In this document: piece after piece, positions 11,701 to 22,657 of the stretch | Layout: the number at the start of each line of letters is the position of its first letter | How positions within the stretch are numbered: position 1 is the stretch's first letter | Assembly: GCF_933775445.1 (NCBI RefSeq) | Contig: NC_065874.1 | Location: forward strand, 2,606,501 to 2,670,500 | Direction: 5' to 3' | DNA length: 64,000 nucleotides | DNA from: Argentina anserina | Taxonomy: Eukaryota; Streptophyta; Magnoliopsida; Rosales; Rosaceae | Translations under genes and position numbers: made by a program | Notes under the pieces: model-generated | Told to the model about the DNA's origin: nothing | What the model saw: the letters and a program-made list of their open reading frames with translations, nothing else | Database searches by the model: none

Positions 11701-13270
11701 GGTGTGATCAATTGAATTGCTACTGTTTTGGTGTAAAGTTTTACCTTATTTGTTTTTCCTAGATAGATTATGTGCTTCATATAAATTCAGGGTTCTAGCA
11801 CTTTATTTGCGGCTTAATTTGTTGCTACTGTAAAGCCCACTTTTGCTTATTAATAATACATGCATTCAAGTGAGTGAACAGAAAGGAATTGCATTACTAT
11901 AGTGGTCCTTTCCATGATAGATAATTATCTTTGCATATCCAAGACATTTCTTGTTGTTATATCAACTTTCATGGTAACTGTTGTAATTGTTCAGGGTTCT
12001 CGATAATCAAGGTTTAAAGGGCTTCTTGCAAGATGATATCTCAAAATTGCGTCATTTACAGAGCATGTGAGTTCCTTTTTCAAGATTTTGCTTTGAACTA
12101 TAAACTCTAATACTCATGAACTTTTGATGTCATATAAGCTTGATTTAAATTATATGGTGTCATTACATACTTGCATGAATTTGTAGTGTGCATATTGGTA
12201 CATTACCATGATTTGTTAATCTGACCATCTTTTGTATTACAGAAATCTTAGTGGAAATAATATACATGGACCAATTCCATCCTCGCTTGGAGCAATAACA
12301 AGTTTGGAAGTTTTGTAAGTACTGTGTATTAGTATATTTACTGATGGAATTCAGTGATCTATCATCTATCTGCTTGCTCTATATGTATCCCTGTAAGATT
12401 TGAAAACACATGGTCATTTTGCAGGGACCTCTCATATAATTCCTTTAATGGATCAATCCCTGAAACACTTGGACAGTTGACCTCCTTGCAAAGATTGTGG
12501 GATACTTTCTCTTGCTTCCTTTAAACTAACTACTTAAATGTAATTGTATAGAATGAAGACACTGACTTCTAGTTGTGTGGTGCAGATATCTTAATAGCAA
12601 TTCTTTGTCTGGAAGGGTTCCAGCTGCTCTGGGAGGAAGGCTTCTGCACAGAGCTAGCTTTAAGTATGGAATCAGTATTACATAATCTAGAATACAATAG
12701 GCTTTTGCTCGCATGAACGTAGCTATACATTAATATATGAAAAACTAAATCTGAGCTTGGGGTTTGCTTCCAGCTTTACTGACAACCATGGGCTTTGTGG
12801 TATGCCTGGATTGCGAACATGTGGGCCACACCTTACCGTTGGTGCGAAAATAGGACTTGCATTTGGTGTCTTGGGGGTTTTTCTTCTCATCGTTATATGT
12901 TCAATCTGCTGCTGGAAAAGGAGGCAGAATATACTGCGAGCACAGCAAATGGCTGGTAAGAACTGAAAACCAAACTGCATTCTCAGTAAGATATTGGTTG
13001 ATCAAGGAATATGTAACTGCATAAGTTACTGCTTATAAGAACTGAATTGTGAACTTTGTTAAATAGCATACAATACATAAATGTGTTTGTTGGCATTATT
13101 TTGTACCCTGCTACTGTTGACTATGGTTTATTCTTTTGTTTGCAGCAAGAGAAGCTCCATATGCAAAAAAGAGGACCAATTTATCTCAGAACATTCAGCT
13201 TTCCAGGCACCATAATCATCATGGCCAATCGCGGACAGCAGCTGAGAATGGACCTATCTTGCTTTCATGA
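8727..13270 (+). CDS. RLP4: RLP4-type receptor-like protein: malectin-like domain, LRRs, one TM, no kinase
   Basis: Nine exons: 8727-8820, 9407-10459, 10927-11074, 11995-12066, 12243-12314, 12425-12496, 12586-12663, 12774-12955, 13146-13270. Phases agree throughout and the product is 631 residues. Order: signal peptide in exon 1 (hydrophobic core LLIFCSVFSSASA), two-part malectin-like domain about 32-380, WNGDPC motif near 400, four LRRs about 432-530, a transmembrane helix near 556-577 (IGLAFGVLGVFLLIVICSIC), then a short basic cytoplasmic tail without a kinase. Sequence and architecture agree with my memory of Arabidopsis RLP4 (At1g28340). Likely a plasma-membrane carbohydrate- or wall-sensing protein that needs a partner for signalling (inferred). 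Exons 4-6 are each exactly 72 nt in phase 2, one LRR per exon. The start at 8727 was chosen because exon 1 supplies the signal peptide; an in-frame start inside intron 1 is also open. The exon 6 donor (GTGGGA) is weak. Confidence 0.92.
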
Positions 13271-15008
13271 TCCAAGAAACAAAACATTCAACTCACCTTA
13301 ATTACTTTATCTGGTCGAAAGTCAGCTATTGCATGAGTGCCCGGACTGAGTTTGATCCAGGACATGACTCCCCGACCATCCAACATATGGACTTGCATGG
13401 TTTCATCGGTACAGTTTCGCACAACCTTGATATTTAAGTAACACCTAGAGGATCCAGTAGAAAATCACTTACAGAAGATCGGATCCCTCATTCAGTGCCA
13501 TATGTTGTACATTGCTCCAATTCTCTCTCCTTTCCAGTTTTGATAAAGTTTTTTACAGACGGAGGAAGTGATGCATATAGAGATCAAAATGTTACTTCTT
13601 CCCAATATTTCGGATTGTTAATTCTTAGCCTTTACTGTCCTGGCTCTATTAGGTCAAACGAAAGGTTCTGTTTCAAAGGAACCTGTTTCAATGTGCAACA
13701 TCATACGGGTAGCAATTTCCTTCCAAGTATGAACTAAACAGGCCCCATTTCGTAACCAAAGTAATACAGACAAGGTCATTCATTTGAGATATGGTACGTA
13801 TGGCCCATTTAGAACTTGGGGGGAATTGGAAATGACATTCACAGTTGCTACTTCAGTACTTGCTAGTGGTTAAAATAATAAACTCCAATATTCTCTAGTA
13901 AACTCGCAGCTAATATGGTCAAAAAAATAGAACATTACCATCAAAGTTGGCATGACATGAAAATCCAGAGACCTGAAATAGAGATGGCCTTCACGTGAAC
14001 CAAGTGTCTGTATCTGGCGAGCTGCAGAGGGCTTATGGAGGCTAGCTCAAAGAGTGCAACCACTCCTGCTCATGTTCAACCACTCCTGCATGTATCCCCT
14101 GCAACACGTCCTCCCTAGTCAAATAACCTTTCACACGCAAAATGAGTACCACCACTGACCTGACCCTTTCAGTGGATTTGGCCGGCTCTTATTCCCTTGA
14201 ACTGGAAGAAATCTGGTGAAGAACCACAAGACCAGTGGTACATTGTTAACTTTTTCCACACTATTCTCCATTAGCTTTTCAAGACTAACCAACATGCCAC
14301 AACTCACCAGCTTCCAAAATACCGCTAACAGGTTCCGAAGCTCCGCCAAGGTAAATCCGACTTAGCCAACACGCTTACCTGGTTAGTAAATCTACTATCC
14401 AGTAGAAGCAAATTACCAAAAAACAGAAGTTTTAAAGTACATTAATATGAAAATGTAATTTTGTTTTTTGGGTGCAGTAAATAAAATCGCTGTCAGGTTC
14501 CCGTGAGCTTGCTTACGCAAGAATGAGCATGGCTCTTCCCCCATGAGGCCACGACCACGACCACCCAACCCCTCACAGTACGATTTGATGATTTTGATCT
14601 CCATGGTTCAGAAAACCCAGAGACCTCCCTTTTAACGCTATTAACCCCTCTCTTTCTCTGTGTGGGTGTAATTATTACCTGTTGTCACAACACACCTCTC
14701 TCACTCCAACCGAGTCAAATACGCCATTGATTTAATTTGACCCAAAATCCCAAGACCAAAAAAAAAGAGCAGCCCACAAAAACCCATCTCCCTCTCTCTT
14801 GTCTCCTCCAACTATGACACCACCTCACTCCCCTCCACGTGTCCCTCTTCTCCAATCCATAATACGCTACCTCCGGCCCCACCCCTGGGATGAAATTTCA
14901 AACCCCGAATTAATTTGGCAGGCGCCGCAGGGCCGTACGAGCCCGGTAGGGCTTACGTCACCCCCTCTCTGACTCGTCGCTTTAAAAACCCACACGTCTA
15001 TCTCAGAC
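13271..15008. other. Intergenic: RLP4 3' end and distal ERF12 promoter
   Basis: No gene recognised. The first few hundred bases should be RLP4 3' UTR. From about 14600 the sequence becomes promoter-like for the downstream ERF, with CACGTG cores and W-box-like TTGAC elements. Confidence 0.5.
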
Positions 15009-15131
15009 GGCGGCTCTTTTTCGTTTGGGGATAGGGCCCCACCGCCTTAACCTCCCTCACGTGCAACCGCAACCGTCCGCTCCCACCTGACCCGATCCAA
15101 CGGCGAAGCGCGCCTTTATCCAATATATAAG
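15009..15131 (+). promoter_or_regulatory. ERF12-like core promoter: GCC box, G-box, TATA
   Basis: A GCC box reads AGCCGCC on the minus strand at 15009-15015. A G-box CACGTG lies at 15058-15063. A TATA element, TATATAAG, is at about 15124-15131, roughly 110 bp upstream of the start codon. GCC boxes are the known binding site of ERF proteins, so auto- or cross-regulation is plausible. Confidence 0.55.
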
Positions 15132-15240
15132 TAAACTGCCGAGCCGGCGATTACGGGGTGTCTGGAGACTTGAAGCTTACTCTTGTGGGACCCTTATAGT
15201 TTTTGGCTCTCGGAAACTAAAAGCTCGGGTCCTTGTGTTC

Positions 15241-15729
15241 ATGGCGGGCTCTGTTTCCGGCCAGCCTCATTACCGAGGAGTGAGGAAGAGGCCGTGGGGT
15301 CGCTACGCCGCCGAGATTAGGGACCCGTGGAAGAAGACCCGGGTCTGGCTCGGCACGTTCGACACGCCGGAGGAAGCAGCAATGGCCTACGACGGCGCCG
15401 CCAGGTCTCTCCGCGGCACCAAGGCCAAGACCAACTTCCCGGCTCCGTTGACAAGAGGGGATCTCTCCCTCGACCTCAACGTCTCCTCTGCCCAGTGGGC
15501 CTCCCACTCCGGCAGATTCGTCGAGTTTCTCCACACCGGGGTCTTGAATGACGTGGTGAAGAGCGAGGTCGACGCGGCGGCGACATCGTTCGTGGTGTCC
15601 AGGGGTCCTCGGCCTTCGGTTGTGGGGAGCAGCTTGGTTCAGGAAGGTTCCAGCACGGCGTCGTATCTTGGGTTCGTCCGACGTGGCCTGCCCATTGACC
15701 TTAACGAGCCTCCTCCGTTGTGGCTGTAA
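15241..15729 (+). CDS. ERF12: ERF transcriptional repressor, group VIII, ERF12-like (162 aa)
   Basis: Intronless. The AP2/ERF domain covers about residues 9-67 ([19 protein letters not shown], then [12 protein letters not shown] and RGTKAKTNF), with the Ala and Asp typical of the ERF subfamily. Two repression-type motifs follow: LSLDLN just after the domain and DLNEPPP at the very C-terminus (EAR). The short length, the [12 protein letters not shown] context and the tail resemble Arabidopsis ERF12 (At1g28360, from memory). The expected product is a nuclear, GCC-box-binding repressor that recruits TOPLESS-type co-repressors (family knowledge). The start at 15241 is the first ATG of the frame. 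An AATAAA signal lies at about 15860. GC content is far above the flanks, usual for plant ERF genes. Confidence 0.88.
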   Translation: MAGSVSGQPHYRGVRKRPWGRYAAEIRDPWKKTRVWLGTFDTPEEAAMAYDGAARSLRGTKAKTNFPAPLTRGDLSLDLNVSSAQWASHSGRFVEFLHTGVLNDVVKSEVDAAATSFVVSRGPRPSVVGSSLVQEGSSTASYLGFVRRGLPIDLNEPPPLWL

Positions 15730-17685
15730 ACGACCGGACCACGGTGTTGCATGGCTGCAAGCGTTTACTTCTCTAGTCAGTTCCAGTAGGACGTCGTTTT
15801 AAGTGTTCTTCATTTTCATCTGTTTCTTCATCTTTCCTGTGTTTTCGGATGTTTGAAGATCAATAAAACTTCTTTAGTCTGTTTAGTGAAGTGTAATGTA
15901 ACGATCGAGATTAGTAGAGACGGATGTTGCTAGCTTTTAACTTATTTGTATATGTGAAATTTCCAGTTCATGAAACCATCGGAGTTTTATTTTCTATAGC
16001 TCTGTCTGTTGAGCAGCCCATAGATTTTTCAGGCGACCGTTCACATAAATAGACCCACTCTCGGGTTAAAGCGCGTGTAATGGGTAGGTGTAATGCAAAG
16101 TGTCCATGTCTGTCCCGACATAACGTGGCTATGGAGTCGTGTCCTTAATTCAGTGAGTAACGTTTTGACTACTCCACTCAGTTTGTTTAACTGGACCGGA
16201 GTCGCGCTTTGCCGGTGATGCGGTTCGAACCGGACGGCAAGTATTATAAAGGGCGTGGTTAATGTGGGCTGCCGGCTTTGGGTATCACTGTCTTGGACTG
16301 TTGAGGTGTTTTACCATGAAGCGATGGGAATCTGCTATCTCTTTCGCACCCAGCTATTTGATAGTTGATAAGCAATCCATTTCAAGGTGGTGCTGCCTAG
16401 TGAGGAGTGAGCTGAGTGACAGCTTTGTTGTTTTGTTCGTTGTTTCTTTGTTTCTGTGATTCTTCAGCTTCTTCGTGGCCAGCCCTAGTGATTTTGATGG
16501 TTACCAAGGAAGTTTGGGTTGGTAAGACCGTAAGACATTAGGGTTGAAGTAATTATTGTCATCACATCTCCCTTTAGGTAGCAAATATTATTAAAAAATG
16601 AAACAACATTTGTGGAATTTACTTTATGATTGATACATCAATCAATAATAAACATACACTTCTAGAACTGGTGTACGATTGAGGGTTTTTAACTTTTTAT
16701 ATCAACAAAACGACGGTGGAAGAGTTTGAGTGTAATCTCATGACGTTCAAATCGATGCCTTTTTGGTGTTATAAAGCCAAATATATATTCATCAAATTTT
16801 TTTTTTAAAGGGGATTGTAGGTGTGTATAGCTGAGAGCCTGAGAAGTAGTAGCAGCTAGCTTGTTTATAAAATCAAACAAAAGATTTGGAATCTTTGATA
16901 ATTAACAAAGATCTAATCCGCATTAGAGTAATAATGCTGGGAATTATAATATACATAGAAAAAGGGAGATGAGATTAAGTGGATGAGATAGAGATAGAGA
17001 TAGAGATGGACATGGCAAAGTTTATTAGAAAATGGAGATGTCTTGTTTGTTTGGTGACTATGGTCAATGTTTTCCTTTTTCCAGTAGGCTTTTGGGGCCT
17101 TTTTAGGGCGGCGGTTTTAGACGCATGAAAGTATATATATTAGGCCGCGCGAGTCGATTTTTCTCGTAATGGTGCCCAGTTGCCCACCCACCATAATGCC
17201 CCCATTCTATTCTACATGTTGTGTCTTTTTCACGTATACCCTCCCCTTTCTCTTTGCTTGCTCATCACATCACTTGATCTTTGAAGAAGTAGATGAAGTA
17301 GTACGCATAACAAAAAACAGATAGATTTTCGTAAGGATGTTATCCTTAATAAGCAATTCAAATGGCTTGTTGTAAAAGTAGACAGAGTTAAAGGACAGTG
17401 TGCCCTAACATTTTGATACGAAAGAACTTCATTAAGAAATGAAGATTGCATTGTGGAGCCAAAGTAATCCGAAAACATACTACAAAGTTCACAAACCTTC
17501 AACACGAAAATCATACTGACATGAGAAAAAACGGAAATAGAACAAAAAAAAACTAAATCAAGGAAGAACAAACTAGCAATGTTCTATTAAGAGTAGATCG
17601 ACTTTTCTATCAATCAAAGCTGATTGGTGGTATGCGGTGTGCGTTAATCCAGCTTATTCCTCAACTTACATAATTGATGATTGCT
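15730..17685. other. Intergenic, no gene seen
   Basis: ERF12-like 3' UTR, then spacer. A GATAGA-type short repeat lies near 16990-17005. No coding frame longer than about 110 codons occurs and none is recognisable. Confidence 0.5.
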
Positions 17686-17693
17686 TATTTTAT

Positions 17694-18286
17694 GGTACTT
17701 GAGGTTGGCCGGTCGAACGTTTTAATACCTAATGTTTTAAATATGACAGTTTGATATCTGAAGTTAAGTTTTATATGACATTTTAGTATTTATGTTGACT
17801 AATATAAGGGTAAAATATACAATTTTATTTGTTCATTATCCTCAGATCTTAATCGTTTTATGCGTTTAAGTTAATATTTTTGGGTCATGTTGATAGCACA
17901 AGTCAATTTTATGTTTATGAAATTCAATCGTCCCACAAAACACCCGCCCCCCCGCAAGGCTATAGTTAATTGATTAAAACCATTCTCGTGGGTATTAAAT
18001 CACAAATTCTAGATTTCCTAAACAAAAATATAATTTTTCACCTTCAATTAAAGATTAAAAATAATTTATGTTTATTTTATCGCAAACGATACAGAAATGA
18101 TGAATACCAATTTGATAAAAATTAGTCTTGAACCCATAAAGTTTGTTTTATAAATAATATGTAAATGTAAATTTTACACTTTACATTTAACAAAAAAGTC
18201 AACATAAGTACTAAAGTGTGACATAAAATCTAATTTCATATACCAAACTGTCATCTTTGAAACATTGGGTCATACCTCAAGTACTA
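17694..18286. mobile_element. TIR-flanked AT-rich element, about 590 bp
   Basis: The left end (GGTACTTGAGGT..., from about 17695) recurs inverted at the right end (...ACCTCAAGTAC, to about 18284). Similarity continues inward for roughly 100 bp: both arms share GACAGTTTG and, inverted, TTATGTTGAC. The interior has no coding frame. A clear target-site duplication could not be fixed, so the superfamily is unassigned; MULE-type MITE is one possibility. Confidence 0.55.
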
Positions 18287-18299
18287 TAGAAATAATTTA

Positions 18300-19440
18300 C
18301 CTATTAAATAACACAACTAGTTTATGATGAGCTTGCTCCTAATCAATTTGTTATTGATGGGTGATTAACACTTTAAGGAGAAAATTTTCAATTCTCCCGG
18401 AGAATCATGTGTGAATGTCAAGTGGTTCTCATTACCTGTTATATTTTGACACATGGATTTATTACACTAAAATTATAATTTTCTATATTTTTATCATTTG
18501 TGAAATAACCATCATGAGTATTAATGATTTTGAACTAGAGTTTCAGATTTAGAGTTTAGAATTTAAGGTATTAAAGAGTAGTGTATAGGGTTTTAGAAAT
18601 GAATCCAAAATAATATTTGATAAAATAACTTAAATATATATATTTTTTAAATTATACGTGTGAAAATTGTAATTTGGATAGAGTCATACCGGACATTGAC
18701 ACATGGTATTCGAAAAAATTGAAAACTTCCTCCACTTTAATAATGAAAATGTTTAAAAAAAAACATAATAAAAAAAAGGCTCGAGAATAATAATGTTTGA
18801 GAAGAAGGGGTCTCATAAATATGAGAGAAGAGAGAGCAATACACGCTATGTCAGACTCAGACTTCACCAAACTCCGTCGTCATCACGTCAGCACCACAGG
18901 TCGGCCGTCAATTCAAACTACCGATTTGACCCCTCCCTCTCTCTTTCTGGCCCCCTCCTCTCCTTTTCCGTGCCCTAAATTACTTATATTCGTATCCATG
19001 CATCGCCCCACCCTCCTTCGTCAACGTGTCAGCGCCACGGACCGCTCTATGCCGGCGGGTCCCGCCACCGAGCGAATCTGTCGGCAGTCGGAACCCCCAG
19101 AAAGCGTCGTCACGGCCGTCGTTTTCCCGCCAGCGTCGTCACGTATTAAGTTTTTGTTTATTAACTATTTAGTCCATCTAGAATACCTTAACTTAAGTTG
19201 GTTCTTTAATTCGAGTCGATGCTTTTGTTTTCTACCATAACCTCTCTAAGGTGACGGCGCCGGCGCTTTTCTTGTCCACAAGCCACGACGCCGTTTGGTT
19301 GTGTTTTCCTAGCTAGCTTTCTCATATTTCTTCGTCATCTTTTGGGTACTGATGTGATCTTTGTCTTTAGTCGGAGAGTCTTTGTATATTCGGTTCGTGC
19401 ATGCAAAGCTAGGAAATCTACTACTTAATATTTGGTGAGA
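18300..19440. other. Intergenic, no gene seen
   Basis: A weak inverted similarity (segments near 18405-18425 and 18690-18712, around CATGTGTCAATGTC) hints at another degraded TIR element. The GC-rich stretch 18850-19150 has an open frame but no recognisable protein. Confidence 0.4.
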
Positions 19441-19464
19441 TTAATTGTTTATACTGTTTATAGG

Positions 19465-20325
19465 CTCGGCTTGACTTATGCGGGCTCGACTCGACTCATG
19501 CAATTTTTCCTACTTATTTACTTAACCGTCATTATGTATAATTTTTTTTGTCGCATTTTCTCATTTTATTGCGCTCTCTCTAGTTCATTTTTTTGTTATT
19601 CTCTCCGTTTAAATCAGTTTTTAAAACTTAAATTCGCTTATAATTAAACCCTAATTTTGGTGATGCATTGTTCATCGGCTTATGAATAGTACCGGCTCGA
19701 TTCATGTCGTGTTTTTTTACTTATTTACTCCACTGTTATTAGATATAATTTTTTTATACATCATTCACTTCTCTTCTTCTGTCGATTGCTCTCTCTCTCT
19801 CCCTTTATATCTTGCTTTCTTTCTATTCTCTCCAATTAAACCAGTTTAAAACTCTAATTCGCTGACAATCAAGTCCTAACTCAACTAGGCTCTCGGCTTA
19901 ACTCGGCTCATGTCCTTTTCCGCTTATTTACTCGATTATTACTGGATATAATTTTTTTTTTACTTAATTCTCTTATCTTCTTCTCATTCGATTGCTCTCT
20001 CTCTTTCTCTATTTCGTTTTCTTTACTATTTTCTCCACTTAAACCCCGTTTTTTAAACTTTAATTCGCTTACAATCAGATTTTAAAATTTGGTGATGCAC
20101 TGTCCAATGACTTATGAACATTGTCAGTTCGACTCATGTTCTATTTTTTCGCTTATTTACTTGACTGTTGTTGGGTATTATTATTTTTTGCCTCATTCTC
20201 CATTCTTCTTCTCATTTGATTTTTTTATCTCTCTCTCTCTATCTCTCTCTCTATATATCTCGCTTTCTTCGCTATTCTCTATACTTAAATCAGTTCTAAA
20301 AACTTTAATTCGCTTAAATTAAGTC
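19465..20325. repeat. Diverged tandem array, four units of about 205-230 bp
   Basis: Landmarks recur in order: a GGCTCG/GGCTC segment, CTTATTTACT (about 19512, 19719, 19922, 20152), a CT-rich stretch with CTCTCTCTC, TATTCTCT, TTAAAC/TTAAATC, and AATTCGCT. The spacings are 207, 203 and about 230 bp. The copies are clearly diverged and no coding frame is shared. Confidence 0.7.
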
Positions 20326-20339
20326 TTAAATTAATAGAC

Positions 20340-21425
20340 TACTGTAAATAAATATTATAATCAACGGTAGCGCGGGTATCGTAACTGAGTGAAGATATTA
20401 ATGAAATGAAACGGAGGGGTAACAGTTCACAGGAGGGTCATGAACTCATGATGAGTAAATGACATGAGAGCATTGATGCCATCATGACGATAGAGAAGAC
20501 TAGTAGTACTCAACATCATGCACGACGAAGAAGACGAATCGAAAGCAAAATATACAGAAGAATATTAAAAACAAAACGAAAATGAAAATTGGAGCGGTGC
20601 GGGAGAGGACCCTCATGGCCGTGTGCTCTCTGCAGGGCGTTGTGCCCTACCCTCAATTTGCTGAGTTCGATCACATCTCTCAGTCAACACTCTAAAACTC
20701 CCAAGACCAACCCAGCAAGTGTATCACACTTTGGGGTAAAACAATCCAGTAATTTTCTTTTACAAATGGGTAAATTTATCGATAAAGATTCTTGATGTGC
20801 TGAAGACTCGAGTAATTTAAGCATTTTTGTCATAATTAGAAATTCGTATGCAATTATGCTGCTGGGATTATAAATCAAATTCATTTGCTAACACACACAA
20901 CACAAAGACAGAAGTTGTGATCATGACCAAATTAATGCAAGGACTGAAAATGAATCCCCTGGTAGATTTTGCAAGGACTAGATCCTAGCCTGTCTATGCA
21001 ACAGTTTGAATATTGTGACAATTAGTTACGTACATGAACTCGATCGCTAATTACAATTTGGACGGCAGACACCAAAACAGAACTATACATTAATAGTTTG
21101 GTGATTTTGAGTTAACTTCTATACATTAATAGTTGTCTCATTAAGCTTGCACTATATTTTCAAACATCCAATCAGGTATCAGGTATCAGGAGATTGATTT
21201 GTTTTTCAGCACCTAGATTCAAAGAGTGGTTTCATCACTTTATGTAAAGTATCATGAATGCAATACAAATTTTTTATCATCTTCCTTCCTTTGCAGCCAT
21301 CAGCAGACCTAGATAATATCAATTCCATGGATAAACCTAGCTTGCATCACTATGCTCACACTGCAGGTTGCTAGTGAAGAAGAGTCCCAACCAAACAGGT
21401 CAATTGGTGAAGTCCCAAGTCCCAT
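20340..21425. other. Intergenic, no gene seen
   Basis: AT-rich spacer with short fragments only. No gene, RNA or structured repeat was recognised. Confidence 0.45.
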
Positions 21426-21436
21426 CACTGTTTTTC

Positions 21437-21602
21437 ACTGCCCCATCCTTTCAATGTCTGCTGTAATTGCCATGAGGTTCCCAAATGGATCGGTTGCTTT
21501 TATATCTAACACCACAGCTTTCGGAGTATTGTCAAGTACACATGGATTACGCAGCAACATTGATTCGTGGCCAACATCATGGGTTTGTGACCAACATCTT
21601 TA
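21437..21602 (-). pseudogene. Unidentified exon-like coding fragment
   Basis: On the minus strand an open frame ends in a stop at about 21440 and reads as ordinary protein: GHESMLLRNPCVLDNTPKA, then VVLDIKATDPFGNLMAIT, ending ADIERMGQ. It looks like a terminal exon or relic. I do not recognise the family; a DPFGN-type ending occurs in vicinal oxygen chelate (glyoxalase-like) proteins, which is only a guess. No convincing upstream exons were found between here and 22000. Confidence 0.3.
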
Positions 21603-22039
21603 CAAGAGTGAGGAACCATCGTTAAAACTTAAAACTAAAACTAAGACATGTAGACTAATTCTGATATCCTAAGTATTTGCTGCGAGTTCATAGCTACTAG
21701 CTAGTGAATGCATATATTGGGAATGTGCAACAGTGCAAGCAGCTTCAATTACTATACTCATGAAGGTGCTAAAGAAATTGTAACACAGTTAAACTGATCG
21801 AACACTTACACGCTCTATTATGTCTGAATGAAATAATTAACAACTAGCAAGGAGATAAACGAGTGTAAAGCAAAGTGTATGAACATTGATTTCAAGTCAA
21901 AGAAACTGAAAGGATGATGCTGTGCAAAGTTGCAAGTTGCAACCATTTTACTTATGAAGTGTTGTTTCTCGATCTGTATCCAAACTTCAAATTATGCGTG
22001 CAACTGTGATCATGCTCATACTATTCGAATATTGTACAA

Positions 22040-22135
22040 AGAGAGTACCCGAGTGAGGACATCGTCGACAAGGGCAAGAGGGCTATAACAGATCCACAGC
22101 CTATGCATCTAAAAGTTCTACATTCCATCGCTGCC
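22040..22135 (-). pseudogene. Decayed copy of Yippee exon 1
   Basis: The minus strand matches the Yippee first exon at 25613-25708, including its splice donor context (CGG|GTACTCTC) and the sequence for DDVLTR. A small insertion of about 10 bases near the CxxC codons breaks the frame: the first part reads RTFRCIGC and the second, in another frame, SPLALVDDVLTR. No further Yippee exons follow downstream, so it is a partial duplication. Confidence 0.6.
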
Positions 22136-22159
22136 GCCAGACGGAGCGGAGCAAAATGA

Positions 22160-22657
22160 TGGACGTGTGCATAACGTTGTGAGTGACACCTTTGTTTGTT
22201 CGTTCTTTGTTCTATGTTGAGCAAATGATTCTTATTCGGTTCAATTCTCATCAACAGAACTCTTTTACTTTCTTATATAAGCTGAAACTTGGACATCTAA
22301 TATATAAAACCATGACAATACAAAAGCCTGGAGCCACACTAGACGTCTAGACCAAACAACCACGCCCTCTAGCCTGGAATGACTTCTAGATGCTTAAGAT
22401 TAAGGCTAATGGGTAGCATTGTATATTACAAAGCATCTTGGTGAATCTGAGACCCAGTAAACACAAGGCAACTCCAAGTGAATAGATAATATTGACTTCC
22501 GATATAGAGATAACATATATATATACACTGCCGAAATTCTTATATATTTTGGACATCTGCAATCTTTTTTTTTACAACTACTGAACTTGCTCACATGATT
22601 ATCAAACCACATAAGCTTTGTTGCTTTTATTAAGTTTATATGAATGCAATAACCAGC
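22160..22657. other. Spacer downstream of the Yippee gene
   Basis: Expected Yippee 3' UTR next to 22657. Nothing else recognised. Confidence 0.4.

Noticed and set aside
15217..15534. Antisense open frame opposite the ERF12-like gene
   Set aside because: It is the reverse-strand shadow of the GC-rich AP2 coding region and has no independent motif.
16211..16222. GGTTCGAACC palindrome as a tRNA B box
   Set aside because: No A box or cloverleaf can be drawn at the right distance.
18797..19240. 147-codon plus-strand frame
   Set aside because: No recognisable domain, biased Ser/Pro/Arg composition, no splice context, and located in repeat-rich DNA.
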